Shown here: positions 56,194 through 64,000 of the stretch, in pieces
Layout of the letters: each line of letters opens with the position of its first letter
How positions within the stretch are numbered: the stretch's first letter is position 1
Assembly: GCF_000444135.1 (NCBI RefSeq)
Contig: NZ_ATDK01000229.1
Span: forward strand, 1 to 64,000
Direction: 5' to 3'
DNA from: Pseudomonas avellanae BPIC 631
GTDB lineage: Bacteria; Pseudomonadota; Gammaproteobacteria; Pseudomonadales; Pseudomonadaceae
DNA: 64,000 bases
Position numbers and translations under genes: made by a program
Notes under the pieces: generated by a model
Databases searched by the model: none
What the model saw: the letters and a program-made list of their open reading frames with translations, nothing else
What the model was told of the DNA's origin: nothing

Positions 56194-56589
56194 ATGGGAC
56201 GTGTTCTGCACGAGCTGTCATACTTGGAAAACTGGCGCGCGCTCAGTCTGCGGATTCGTTGTGCCCTTGAGCCTGACGAGCCTCGACTGATCGAGCACTA
56301 CCTCGCCGAGGGGCGTTATCTGGCGCGTTTCACCGCCACTCCCCAGCCCATGATTGCAGAAACCACCTTTCGTCTGTTGATGGACACCGCGCGCGACACG
56401 GTGCTGCCGTGGCATTGGCGCTGCTTGTGTCTGGATCAGGTCTGGCGGCCGCTGCGTGATTTACAGGCCATCGCCACCACGCCAGACCGACGCCAGCGCT
56501 GGCAAGCCTGTGCTCATCAGCTCGCGACCTGCGTGTTACAGCCCTCGATTCCCCTTTCTGAACTGGTGCAAGGACATTGCGATGAGTAA
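56194..56589 (+). CDS. fagA: Fur-associated gene FagA
   Basis: 131 residues. First gene of the Fur-regulated operon; product of unknown function. Begins MGRVLHELSYLENWRALSLR and is rich in Trp, Arg and Leu, with several Cys and His (WHWRCLCLDQVW, ACAHQLATCV). No signal peptide. ATG at 56194 is listed; GTG at 56188 is in frame. The stop overlaps fumC by 8 bases. Identity rests on operon position and resemblance to the P. aeruginosa gene. Confidence 0.85.
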   Translation: MGRVLHELSYLENWRALSLRIRCALEPDEPRLIEHYLAEGRYLARFTATPQPMIAETTFRLLMDTARDTVLPWHWRCLCLDQVWRPLRDLQAIATTPDRRQRWQACAHQLATCVLQPSIPLSELVQGHCDE

Positions 56590-57958
56590 TACCCGTATCG
56601 AACGCGACAGCATGGGCCAATTGCAGGTCCCGGCCGAGGCCCTTTACGGCGCGCAGACTCAGCGTGCGGTGGAAAACTTTCCGATCAGCCATCAGCGTAT
56701 GCCCAGGCTGTTCATTCGCGCGCTGCTGCTGGCCAAAGCGGCCGCTGCACAGGCAAACCTTGAGCTGGAGCAAATCAGCGAAGGGCAGAGCAAGGCGATT
56801 GCCGGTGCCGTGAAAGAGCTGTTGGCCAGCGACTACATGACCCATTTCCCGGTCGATATCTTCCAGACCGGTTCCGGCACCAGCACCAACATGAACGCCA
56901 ACGAGGTGATCGCAACGCTGGCAACGCGGTTACTGGGCGAAGAGGTCAACCCCAACGATCACGTCAACTGCGGGCAAAGCAGCAACGACATCATTCCGAC
57001 CACGATTCACGTCAGCGCCGCGCTGGCACTCCATGAACAACTGCTGCCAGCGCTTGCGCATCTGGTGCAGGTCACCGAGCACAAGGCTGTGCAAGTCCAC
57101 GCCTTCGTCAAGACCGGCCGCACACACCTGATGGACGCCATGCCCGTGCGCATGAGCCAGGTGCTCAATGGCTGGGCGCAGCAGATTCGCGCCAACATCG
57201 AACATCTGCAGGGTTTGCAGCCCAGCCTGCAAGCACTGGCTCAAGGCGGCACAGCGGTCGGCACCGGAATCAATGCGCATCCTGAGTTTGCGGCGCGCTT
57301 CAGTCGCCAATTGAGCACATTGACCGGCGTGCAGTTCGCACCGGGCAAGGACCTTTTTGCGCTGATCGGCTCGCAGGACACAGCCGTCGCGGTGTCCGGT
57401 CAGCTCAAGGCCACGGCGGTGTCGCTGATGAAAATTGCCAACGATTTGCGCTGGATGAACTCCGGGCCGCTGGCAGGGCTGGGTGAGATTGAGCTTGAAG
57501 CCCTGCAACCGGGCTCGTCGATCATGCCTGGCAAGGTCAACCCGGTGATTCCCGAAGCCACCGCGATGGTGGCCGCGCAGGTCATCGGCAACGACGCCAC
57601 CATCACCGTGGCGGGGCAGTCTGGCAACTTCGAGCTGAACGTGATGCTGCCGATCATCGCCCAGAACCTGCTCAGCAGCATCGAACTATTGGCCAACGCC
57701 AGCCGGCTGCTGGCGGACAAGGCAATCGCCAGCTTCAAGGTCAATGAATCCAGGCTCCAGGAGGCGTTGTCACGTAACCCGATTCTGGTGACCGCGCTCA
57801 ACCCGATCATCGGGTATCAGAAAGCCGCTGAAATCGCCAAGGCTGCTTACAAGCAGGGTCGCCCGGTGATTGACGTCGCTCTGGAGCACACCGATTTGCA
57901 GCGCAGCGAGCTGGAAGTGTTGCTCAATCCCGAAAAACTCACCGCTGGCGGCATTTGA
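56582..57958 (+). CDS. fumC: Class II (iron-independent) fumarate hydratase FumC
   Basis: 458 residues. Converts fumarate to malate without an iron-sulfur cluster, so it keeps the TCA cycle running when iron is scarce. Family motifs: RIERDSMGQLQVPAEALYGAQTQRA (in parts), GSGTSTNMNANEV, NCGQSSNDIIPT, the catalytic GRTHLMDAMP and the signature GSSIMPGKVNP. ATG 56582 overlaps the fagA end. Being behind a Fur box fits the iron-sparing role. Confidence 0.98.
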   Translation: MSNTRIERDSMGQLQVPAEALYGAQTQRAVENFPISHQRMPRLFIRALLLAKAAAAQANLELEQISEGQSKAIAGAVKELLASDYMTHFPVDIFQTGSGTSTNMNANEVIATLATRLLGEEVNPNDHVNCGQSSNDIIPTTIHVSAALALHEQLLPALAHLVQVTEHKAVQVHAFVKTGRTHLMDAMPVRMSQVLNGWAQQIRANIEHLQGLQPSLQALAQGGTAVGTGINAHPEFAARFSRQLSTLTGVQFAPGKDLFALIGSQDTAVAVSGQLKATAVSLMKIANDLRWMNSGPLAGLGEIELEALQPGSSIMPGKVNPVIPEATAMVAAQVIGNDATITVAGQSGNFELNVMLPIIAQNLLSSIELLANASRLLADKAIASFKVNESRLQEALSRNPILVTALNPIIGYQKAAEIAKAAYKQGRPVIDVALEHTDLQRSELEVLLNPEKLTAGGI

Positions 57959-57990
57959 TTCCAGCCAGTCAACGTCTCTGGAGGTATGTC

Positions 57991-58452
57991 ATGCAGCATT
58001 GGAAACGCACCATCGAGCAGGCCAATCGCTGTTTCAATCTCGGCGAGTGGGTGGAAGCCCGTGAGCTGTACCTTCAGGCGTTGGCGTTGGCGCAAGTGTT
58101 GTTCGAGCGCTGGGCGGATGCCGACGAAGCTGTAGCAGCCTGTGTAGTTTCTCACCACAACCTGGCGGATCTGCACCTCAGCCTGGGCCAGCCGGAGGAG
58201 AGCGCCGAGTACCTGTGCGCCATCCACCAGCACCTGTTGCAAACCATGCAGAGCCAGCGTCTGCCTCCCGCCCTGCGGCAGGCAGCCTTGCGCCACAGCA
58301 GCAAGACCTACGCCGAGCTGCTGAGTTTTATCAGCGAGCACGGCGAATATCCACGCACCCATCGGTTGTTGAACAGCAGCAGCGAGCACACGCGCTCATC
58401 TCTGCACCGCCATAGCGCAGCCACTTCCGGACTTTTCTACGGAGCACATTGA
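57991..58452 (+). CDS. OrfX of the fagA-fumC-orfX-sodA operon, TPR-like
   Basis: 153 residues, unknown function. Looks all-helical with tetratricopeptide-like repeats (NRCFNLGEWVEARELYLQAL, then HHNLADLHLSLGQPEESAEY). Rich in His near the middle and C-terminus. ATG 57991 is preceded by GGAGG; an open frame upstream overlaps the fumC stop. The stop abuts sodA directly. A corresponding gene sits at this place in P. aeruginosa. Confidence 0.8.
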   Translation: MQHWKRTIEQANRCFNLGEWVEARELYLQALALAQVLFERWADADEAVAACVVSHHNLADLHLSLGQPEESAEYLCAIHQHLLQTMQSQRLPPALRQAALRHSSKTYAELLSFISEHGEYPRTHRLLNSSSEHTRSSLHRHSAATSGLFYGAH

Positions 58453-59064
<612 letters not shown>

Positions 59065-59091
59065 CTTCTGTAACCTGACCCAAGGCAGTTT

Positions 59092-59220
59092 ATGCGCTCA
59101 GGAATATTCGCCATCGGCCGAATGCGGTTGTTGCGTCTGGCAGTCGGTACCGTGATGCTGATGGCGGGTATGGGGTTACTGGTCGCTCATGGTTTGAGCT
59201 GGCTGCGAATGCATTGGTGA
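59092..59220 (+). CDS. Possible 42-residue membrane peptide downstream of sodA
   Basis: ATG at 59092, 28 bases after the sodA stop, with AAGG upstream. It has a basic N-terminus (MRSGIFAIGRMRLLR), a single hydrophobic helix (about 16-34, Leu/Met/Ala/Gly-rich) and a short tail SWLRMHW. It converges on ptsO with 15 bases between stops. No recognised family; coding status is uncertain. Confidence 0.45.
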   Translation: MRSGIFAIGRMRLLRLAVGTVMLMAGMGLLVAHGLSWLRMHW

Positions 59221-59235
59221 CGGGTGAGGGAGGGC

Positions 59236-59508
59236 TTACTCGCCCTCATCAAACTTGTTGTCAATCAGCTCAACCAATCCGTCCAGCGCTTCCTGTTCGA
59301 ATTCGCCTTCGGTGTGCAGGTGGATGTCGGTACCTTTGCCTGCGGCCAGCATCATCACAGCCATGATGCTTTTGCCGTCGACCATGCTGTCTGGCGTGCG
59401 GCCGACCCTGATCTTGCAAGGGAACTTGCCGGCGACGCCCACGAATTTGGCGGCGGCGCGGGCGTGCAGGCCCAGTTTGTTGATGATGGTGATTTGACGA
59501 GCGGGCAT
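59236..59508 (-). CDS. ptsO: Nitrogen-PTS phosphocarrier NPr
   Basis: 90 residues. HPr-like protein that passes phosphate from PtsP (EI-Ntr) to PtsN. Active-site His15 lies in NKLGLHARAAAKF; the regulatory-site region DGKSIMAVMMLAAGKG is also present. The acidic tail (NKFDEGE) is usual for NPr. Last gene of the rpoN cluster, 16 bases after rapZ. Confidence 0.95.
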   Translation of the reverse strand: MPARQITIINKLGLHARAAAKFVGVAGKFPCKIRVGRTPDSMVDGKSIMAVMMLAAGKGTDIHLHTEGEFEQEALDGLVELIDNKFDEGE

Positions 59509-59524
59509 CGCAGTGTAAATCCTT

Positions 59525-60382
59525 TCAGCTAAGGTCGCGGTGGCGGACCTGAACGTTCTTGAGTGATTGTTGCAAGACCTGGCCAAGCCGTTCGGTCAGG
59601 TAGACGGAGCGGTGATGCCCGCCGGTGCAACCGATGGCAATGGTAACGTAGGAGCGGTTGCTGGCTGCAAAGCGCGGCAGCCATTTATTGAGGTAGGAGA
59701 AGATATCCTGGAACATCTCTTCTACATCGGCTTGCGCGGACAGGTAGTCGATAACCGGTTGTTCCAGGCCCGAATGGTCGCGCAGTTCAGGCTTCCAGTA
59801 GGGGTTGGGGAGGCAACGCACGTCAAACACCAGGTCTGCATCGACAGGCATGCCACGCTTGAAGCCGAATGACTCGATCAGGAACGCAGTACCCGGCTCG
59901 GGCTTGTTCAGCAGGCGCAGTTTCAGTGCGTCACGCAGCTGGTACAGGTTCAGGTGAGTGGTGTTGATCTTCAGGTCGGCCAGGTCGATGATCGGGCCGA
60001 GCAGGGTGGTCTCGTCCCGTATCGCCTCAGCCAGCGAACGGTCCGCTGTGCTCAGCGGGTGGCGACGACGGGTCTCCGAAAAGCGTTTGAGCAGAGTGGC
60101 TTCGTCGGCGTCCAGGTAAAGCACGTCACATTGGATATTGCGTGAGCGCACTTCATCCAGCATCTGCGGGAAGCGTGTGAGGTGGCTGGGCAGATTGCGC
60201 GCGTCGATGGAGACCGCCAGCAGCGGTTCAGCCAGTTCGGTGTTGATCAAGGCGCGCTCGGCCAGTTCCGGCAACAGGCCGGCCGGCAGGTTGTCAACGC
60301 AATAGAAGCCGTTGTCTTCCAGTACGTCGAGCGCCGTACTCTTGCCTGAGCCGGAACGGCCGCTGACGATGATCATGCGCAT
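59525..60382 (-). CDS. rapZ: RNase adapter protein RapZ
   Basis: 285 residues. P-loop protein that in E. coli binds the sRNA GlmZ and directs RNase E cleavage, controlling glmS; its role in Pseudomonas is less clear. Walker [10 protein letters not shown] at residues 8-16; a central [25 protein letters not shown] region; C-terminal [13 protein letters not shown] binds the amino-sugar in E. coli. Two bases after ptsN, before ptsO. Confidence 0.95.
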   Translation of the reverse strand: MRMIIVSGRSGSGKSTALDVLEDNGFYCVDNLPAGLLPELAERALINTELAEPLLAVSIDARNLPSHLTRFPQMLDEVRSRNIQCDVLYLDADEATLLKRFSETRRRHPLSTADRSLAEAIRDETTLLGPIIDLADLKINTTHLNLYQLRDALKLRLLNKPEPGTAFLIESFGFKRGMPVDADLVFDVRCLPNPYWKPELRDHSGLEQPVIDYLSAQADVEEMFQDIFSYLNKWLPRFAASNRSYVTIAIGCTGGHHRSVYLTERLGQVLQQSLKNVQVRHRDLS

Positions 60383-60384
60383 GG

Positions 60385-60849
60385 TCAGTGGCCGTTCTGC
60401 ACGTCCAGCACCACTTGATAAAGCGCTTCACCGCTTTCGGCACTGCGTAGGCGTTCACGCACATCGGCGCGGTCAAGCATGCTGGCGATCTGGCGCAGCA
60501 GCTCCAGGTGTGCATCGGTGGCGGCTTGCGGGACCAGCAACACGAAAAGCAGGTCTACCGGAGCGCCATCGATAGCGTCGAAGTCTATTGGGTTGGCGAG
60601 GTGAATGACCGCGCTGACGGGTTCGTCACAGCCGGCGAGGCGGCAGTGAGGGATGGCAATGCCGTTGCCGAAACCGGTCGATCCCAGCTTTTCGCGGGCA
60701 ACGAGGCTTGCAAATACCGTGTCCGAATCCATGCCCGGTACTTCACGACCGATCAGATTGGCGATTTCTTCGAGTACACGCTTTTTGCTGCCTCCCGGCA
60801 CGTTCACGAGCGAACGGCCGGGGGTCAGGATATTTTCAATTAGGATCAT
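60385..60849 (-). CDS. ptsN: Nitrogen-PTS EIIA protein PtsN
   Basis: 154 residues. Phosphorylatable regulator that ties nitrogen status to carbon use, potassium transport and (in P. putida) sigma-54 promoters. Active-site His68 is in [11 protein letters not shown]; the rest matches the EIIA-fructose/Ntr fold ([19 protein letters not shown]). Follows hpf by 11 bases. Confidence 0.96.
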   Translation of the reverse strand: MILIENILTPGRSLVNVPGGSKKRVLEEIANLIGREVPGMDSDTVFASLVAREKLGSTGFGNGIAIPHCRLAGCDEPVSAVIHLANPIDFDAIDGAPVDLLFVLLVPQAATDAHLELLRQIASMLDRADVRERLRSAESGEALYQVVLDVQNGH

Positions 60850-60860
60850 TTAAATGGGCG

Positions 60861-61169
60861 TTAGCGAGCGGCCGCACCTTTGAGGATGCTTTGCTGCTTT
60901 TCCTTATGCTTGAGCAATTGTCTGTCGAGCTTGTCAGTGAGCAGGTCGATGGCAGCATACATGTCGTTGTGTTCAGCATTGGCAACTACCTCCCCACCGT
61001 GGATATGCAGCGTGGCTTCGATCTTCTGTTTGAGCTTTTCGACCGCCATCGTGACCTGCACGTTTGTAATCTTGTCAAAGTGCCCCTCGAGTTTTTTGAG
61101 CTTGAGCTCAACGTACTCGCGAAGGGGTTTGGTCACTTCCAGTTGGTGTCCACTGATGTTGACTTGCAT
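60861..61169 (-). CDS. hpf: Ribosome hibernation promoting factor HPF (short form)
   Basis: 102 residues. Binds the 30S decoding channel in stationary phase and promotes 100S dimers or inactive ribosomes. Fold: MQVNISGHQLEVTKPLREYVELKL (in parts), then ADATLH-like EATLHIHGGEVVANAEHNDMYAAID. Short form, without the long dimerisation tail. ATG 61169 preceded by AGGAGAAAA. Lies 74 bases after rpoN, its usual place. Confidence 0.95.
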   Translation of the reverse strand: MQVNISGHQLEVTKPLREYVELKLKKLEGHFDKITNVQVTMAVEKLKQKIEATLHIHGGEVVANAEHNDMYAAIDLLTDKLDRQLLKHKEKQQSILKGAAAR

Positions 61170-61243
61170 ACAGTTTTCTCCTTTGCCAGTGCATAAGAGG
61201 CAGGCGTGGTGCCTGCCGCTGGGACGCTTTGGCTCGGCCTGCA

Positions 61244-62737
61244 TCACATCAATCGCTTACGCTCACTGGAAGGCGCTATCCCGAGTGACTCGCGGTACTT
61301 GGCGACTGTGCGACGGGCTACTTGAATGCCTTGTGCCTCCAGTAAACCAGCGATCTTGCTATCACTCAACGGCTTTTTCTGATTTTCCGCAGCCACCAGT
61401 TTTTTGATGATTGCGCGGATTGCCGTGGACGAGCATTCGCCGCCCTCGGAGGTGCTCACATGGCTCGAGAAGAAGTATTTCAGCTCGTAAATACCACGTG
61501 GGGTGTGCATGAATTTCTGCGTGGTCACCCGCGAGATCGTCGACTCGTGCATGCCGACCGCTTCGGCGATATCGTGCAGGACGAGCGGCTTCATCGCCTC
61601 GTCGCCGTACTCGAGGAAACCGCGCTGATGCTCCACGATCTGCGTGGCGACCTTCATCAGTGTTTCGTTGCGGCTCTGCAGGCTCTTGATGAACCAGCGG
61701 GCTTCCTGCAACTGGTTGCGCATGAAGGTGTTGTCGGCGCTGGTATCAGCGCGACGCACGAAGCCTGCGTATTGCGGGTTGACGCGCAGACGCGGCACCG
61801 ACTCCTGATTGAGCTCGACCAGCCAGCGCTCGTTGTCCTTGCGCACGATCACATCAGGAATGACGTATTCGGCTTCTGTGGATTCGATTTGCGAGCCCGG
61901 ACGCGGGTTGAGGCTCTGGACCAGCTCGATGACCTGGCGCAGCTCGTCTTCCTTGAGCTTCATGCGGCGCATCAACTGGCCGTAATCACGGCTGCCCAGC
62001 AGGTCGATATAGTCGGTGACCAGTCGCTGCGCTTCTGTCAGCCAAGGCGTTTTTGCCGGCAACTGGCGCAACTGTAACAGCAGGCATTCACTGAGATTGC
62101 GCGCGCCGATGCCCGCAGGCTCAAACTGCTGGATGCGGTGCAGTACAGCTTCGATTTCGTCGAGTTCGATGTCCAGTTCCGGGTCGAAAGACTCGAGAAT
62201 CTCCTCAAGCGTCTCGTCCAGGTAGCCCTGATTGTTGATGCAGTCGATCAGCGTAACGGCGACCAGACGATCCTTGTCGGACATCGGTGCAACGTTCAGC
62301 TGCCACAGCAGATGGCTTTGCAGGCTTTCGCCGGCCGAAGTACGTGTGGTGAAGTCCCACTCGTCATCATCGTTGCTGGGCAGGCTGCTGGCGCTGGTCT
62401 GGTAGACATCTTCCCAGGCAGTATCGACCGGCAGTTCATTGGGAATGCGCTCGCTCCATTCGCCGTCCTCGAGGTTGTCCACGGTAGGCGCGGATTCCTG
62501 GTAGGTCGGTTCCTGAACGTCGGGATTGGGCTTTTGTTCGATGTTGTCGGCAAGCGGGTCGGAGTTGTCGAAGTCGTCGCCTTCTTCCTGCCGTTCCAGC
62601 ATAGGGTTTGACTCCAGCGCCTCCTGAATCTCCTGCTGGAGGTCCAGAGTGGAAAGCTGAAGTAAGCGGATTGCCTGTTGCAGCTGCGGTGTCATCGTCA
62701 GCTGCTGGCCCATTCTTAAGACTAGCGATGGTTTCAT
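61244..62737 (-). CDS. rpoN: RNA polymerase sigma-54 factor
   Basis: 497 residues. Directs polymerase to -24/-12 promoters and needs AAA+ activators. The Gln/Leu-rich region I ([20 protein letters not shown] in parts) is followed by an acidic region II (about 45-115), the core-binding region, a helix-turn-helix and the RpoN box [10 protein letters not shown] near the C-terminus. ATG 62737 gives the family start [11 protein letters not shown] near-consensus sigma-54 promoter is present at 29225 in this window. Confidence 0.99.
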   Translation of the reverse strand: MKPSLVLRMGQQLTMTPQLQQAIRLLQLSTLDLQQEIQEALESNPMLERQEEGDDFDNSDPLADNIEQKPNPDVQEPTYQESAPTVDNLEDGEWSERIPNELPVDTAWEDVYQTSASSLPSNDDDEWDFTTRTSAGESLQSHLLWQLNVAPMSDKDRLVAVTLIDCINNQGYLDETLEEILESFDPELDIELDEIEAVLHRIQQFEPAGIGARNLSECLLLQLRQLPAKTPWLTEAQRLVTDYIDLLGSRDYGQLMRRMKLKEDELRQVIELVQSLNPRPGSQIESTEAEYVIPDVIVRKDNERWLVELNQESVPRLRVNPQYAGFVRRADTSADNTFMRNQLQEARWFIKSLQSRNETLMKVATQIVEHQRGFLEYGDEAMKPLVLHDIAEAVGMHESTISRVTTQKFMHTPRGIYELKYFFSSHVSTSEGGECSSTAIRAIIKKLVAAENQKKPLSDSKIAGLLEAQGIQVARRTVAKYRESLGIAPSSERKRLM

Positions 62738-62919
62738 GGCAGGGGCTAAACACCTTATTCGCTGGCGCGCACGCGCCATCTACTACAGGCGCCGGGGCGC
62801 CAACTTAAGCAAATTATATGCCTGAAACCTGTGCCTTTGCCTAGAGTGGTGTGACAAATAAAATATTGTCAACACGCTGCATGGGCATCAATCGGCCGCG
62901 AAGCGCAAAGGGCAGTCGA

Positions 62920-63645
62920 TTAAAGGCGGAACTCGTGGCCGAGGTAGACCTCTTTCACCAGCTGATTCGCCAGAATGGTTTCCGAGTCGCCTTCTGCGAT
63001 CAGCTGTCCATCGTTGACGATGTAGGCGGTTTCACAGATGTCCAGCGTTTCACGGACGTTGTGGTCTGTGATGAGTACGCCGATACCCTTGGCTTTGAGG
63101 TGGTGAATGATCTGCTTGATGTCGCCGACCGAAATCGGGTCAACGCCTGCGAACGGTTCGTCCAGCAGTATGAACTTCGGCGACGTGGCCAGCGCACGGG
63201 CGATCTCCACACGGCGACGCTCACCACCCGACAGGCTCATGCCCAGGTTGTCGCGAATGTGGGTGATGTGAAACTCCTGCAGGAGGCTTTCCAGCTCCTT
63301 GCGGCGAGCCCCGGCGTCGAGTTCCTTGCGGGTCTCGAGAATCGCCATGATGTTGTCGGACACCGACAACTTGCGGAAGATCGAGGCTTCCTGCGGCAGA
63401 TAGCCAATACCGGCGCGTGCGCGGCCATGCATGGGTTGGTGGCTGATGTCCAGATCGTCAATCAGCACACGACCCTGATCAGCCTGGACCAGACCCACGA
63501 TCATGTAGAAACACGTGGTCTTGCCGGCGCCGTTGGGGCCCAGCAAGCCGACGATCTGGCCGCTGTCGATGGAGATACTCACATCGCGCACGACCTGTCG
63601 GCTCTTGTAGCTTTTAGCCAGATGCTGGGCTTTGAGCGTTGCCAT
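62920..63645 (-). CDS. lptB: LPS export ABC transporter ATPase LptB
   Basis: 241 residues. Drives LPS extraction from the inner membrane with LptFG and passage over LptC-LptA to LptDE. Walker [10 protein letters not shown] at 36-44, Q-loop region YLPQEASIF, signature [15 protein letters not shown] and Walker [13 protein letters not shown]. The start abuts the lptA stop. A 182-base gap separates it from rpoN and presumably holds the rpoN promoter. Confidence 0.98.
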   Translation of the reverse strand: MATLKAQHLAKSYKSRQVVRDVSISIDSGQIVGLLGPNGAGKTTCFYMIVGLVQADQGRVLIDDLDISHQPMHGRARAGIGYLPQEASIFRKLSVSDNIMAILETRKELDAGARRKELESLLQEFHITHIRDNLGMSLSGGERRRVEIARALATSPKFILLDEPFAGVDPISVGDIKQIIHHLKAKGIGVLITDHNVRETLDICETAYIVNDGQLIAEGDSETILANQLVKEVYLGHEFRL

Positions 63646-64000
63646 TTACGGGGCCTTCTGCGGTTGATCGGTTTTCTTTTTCGGCTGGATGACCATGTCG
63701 ATACGCGGGCGTGGTGTGGTCACCTTGGCGCCGCCATTGGCCCGGCCGGCGCTGACGACCTGCCTGACGGTGTCGTAGACGATTTTCTCGCCTTCTGACG
63801 TGTTGCCGTCATTGATGACCTTGGCCTTGTCGATCAGGACAATACGGTCCTGCCCGGCGTAATACTGGATGGTGATGGCATATGCCTGCACGATCGGTTT
63901 ATCCACGGCAGGTTTCTGCTCGTAGTAGGCCAGGTTGCCGACCGAGGTGAACACATCGACTTCGCCCTGGGCATTACGAGTGATCGTCACGGTGTTGCCG
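63646..64000 (-). CDS. lptA: LPS periplasmic transport protein LptA (3' part)
   Basis: Partial: the last 117 or so residues are in the window and the gene continues beyond 64000. LptA oligomers form the periplasmic bridge for LPS. The OstA-like beta-jellyroll strands are visible: GEVDVFTSVGNLAYYEQKP, AITIQYYAGQDRIVLIDKAKV and GEKIVYDTVRQVVSAGR, with a basic Pro-rich tail. Directly upstream of lptB without a gap. Confidence 0.92.
   Translation of the reverse strand, partial: GNTVTITRNAQGEVDVFTSVGNLAYYEQKPAVDKPIVQAYAITIQYYAGQDRIVLIDKAKVINDGNTSEGEKIVYDTVRQVVSAGRANGGAKVTTPRPRIDMVIQPKKKTDQPQKAP

Noticed and set aside
62851-63798. 315-codon plus-strand frame over lptB
   Set aside because: Covers the convincing LptB with Walker and signature motifs on the minus strand; the start lies in an intergenic region without a ribosome site.

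Overview
The window is a gene-dense, ordinary core-chromosome segment of a fluorescent Pseudomonas, most likely of the P. syringae group. The basis is gene order (bamE/fur, grpE-dnaK-dnaJ-dapB-carAB-greA, ftsH-folP-glmM-tpiA-secG, metY-rimP-nusA-infB-rbfA-truB-rpsO-pnp, gatCAB/mreBCD, fagA-fumC-orfX-sodA, lptAB-rpoN-hpf-ptsN-rapZ-ptsO), the Pseudomonas REP palindromes, and proteins that read as typical Pseudomonas orthologues. The genus is secure; the species group is inferred from memory of the families. I see no prophage, insertion sequence, CRISPR array, defence island or other clearly mobile or new multi-gene system.

Layout. 1-2.9 kb: bamE and fur diverge, and recN converges on fur behind a LexA-type site. 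2.9-7.1 kb: the heat-shock cluster grpE, dnaK, dnaJ, with two very good sigma-32 promoters. 7.1-13.2 kb: dapB, a structured leader, carA (TTG start), carB and greA. 13.2-14.3 kb: yhbY (minus) and rlmE (plus). 14.4-19.8 kb: ftsH, folP, glmM, tpiA, secG. 19.87-29.0 kb: tRNA-Leu(GAG), then initiator tRNA metY heading the transcription/translation operon rimP-nusA-infB-rbfA-truB-rpsO-pnp. 29.0-39.2 kb is the least constrained part: a secreted BON-domain protein behind a near-consensus sigma-54 promoter, a DUF2845 protein, a large DUF748 envelope protein, an rRNA-type methyltransferase, a Tat-exported PhoD phosphatase, an AEC transporter, a carboxymuconolactone-decarboxylase-family protein, a Ca/Na exchanger and a short RlpA lipoprotein.

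39.2-47.5 kb: gatCAB (minus) diverges from mreBCD-maf-rng (plus); mreC appears to start at ATT. 47.7-55.9 kb: yhdP, a nitrilase-family amidase, tldD, yjgA and pmbA (tldE). 56-59.2 kb: REP sequences, a Fur box and the iron-limitation operon fagA-fumC-orfX-sodA, which supplies iron-free fumarase and Mn superoxide dismutase. 59.2-64 kb, all on the minus strand: lptA (cut by the window end), lptB, rpoN, hpf, ptsN, rapZ, ptsO, the nitrogen-PTS/sigma-54 locus.

Several regulators lie in the same window as plausible targets: fur and the Fur-boxed fagA operon; rpoN and the sigma-54-type promoter of the BON gene. The points most worth a second look are that sigma-54 promoter, the ATT start of mreC, the three-hairpin leader between metY and rimP, the carA leader, and the REP pairs.
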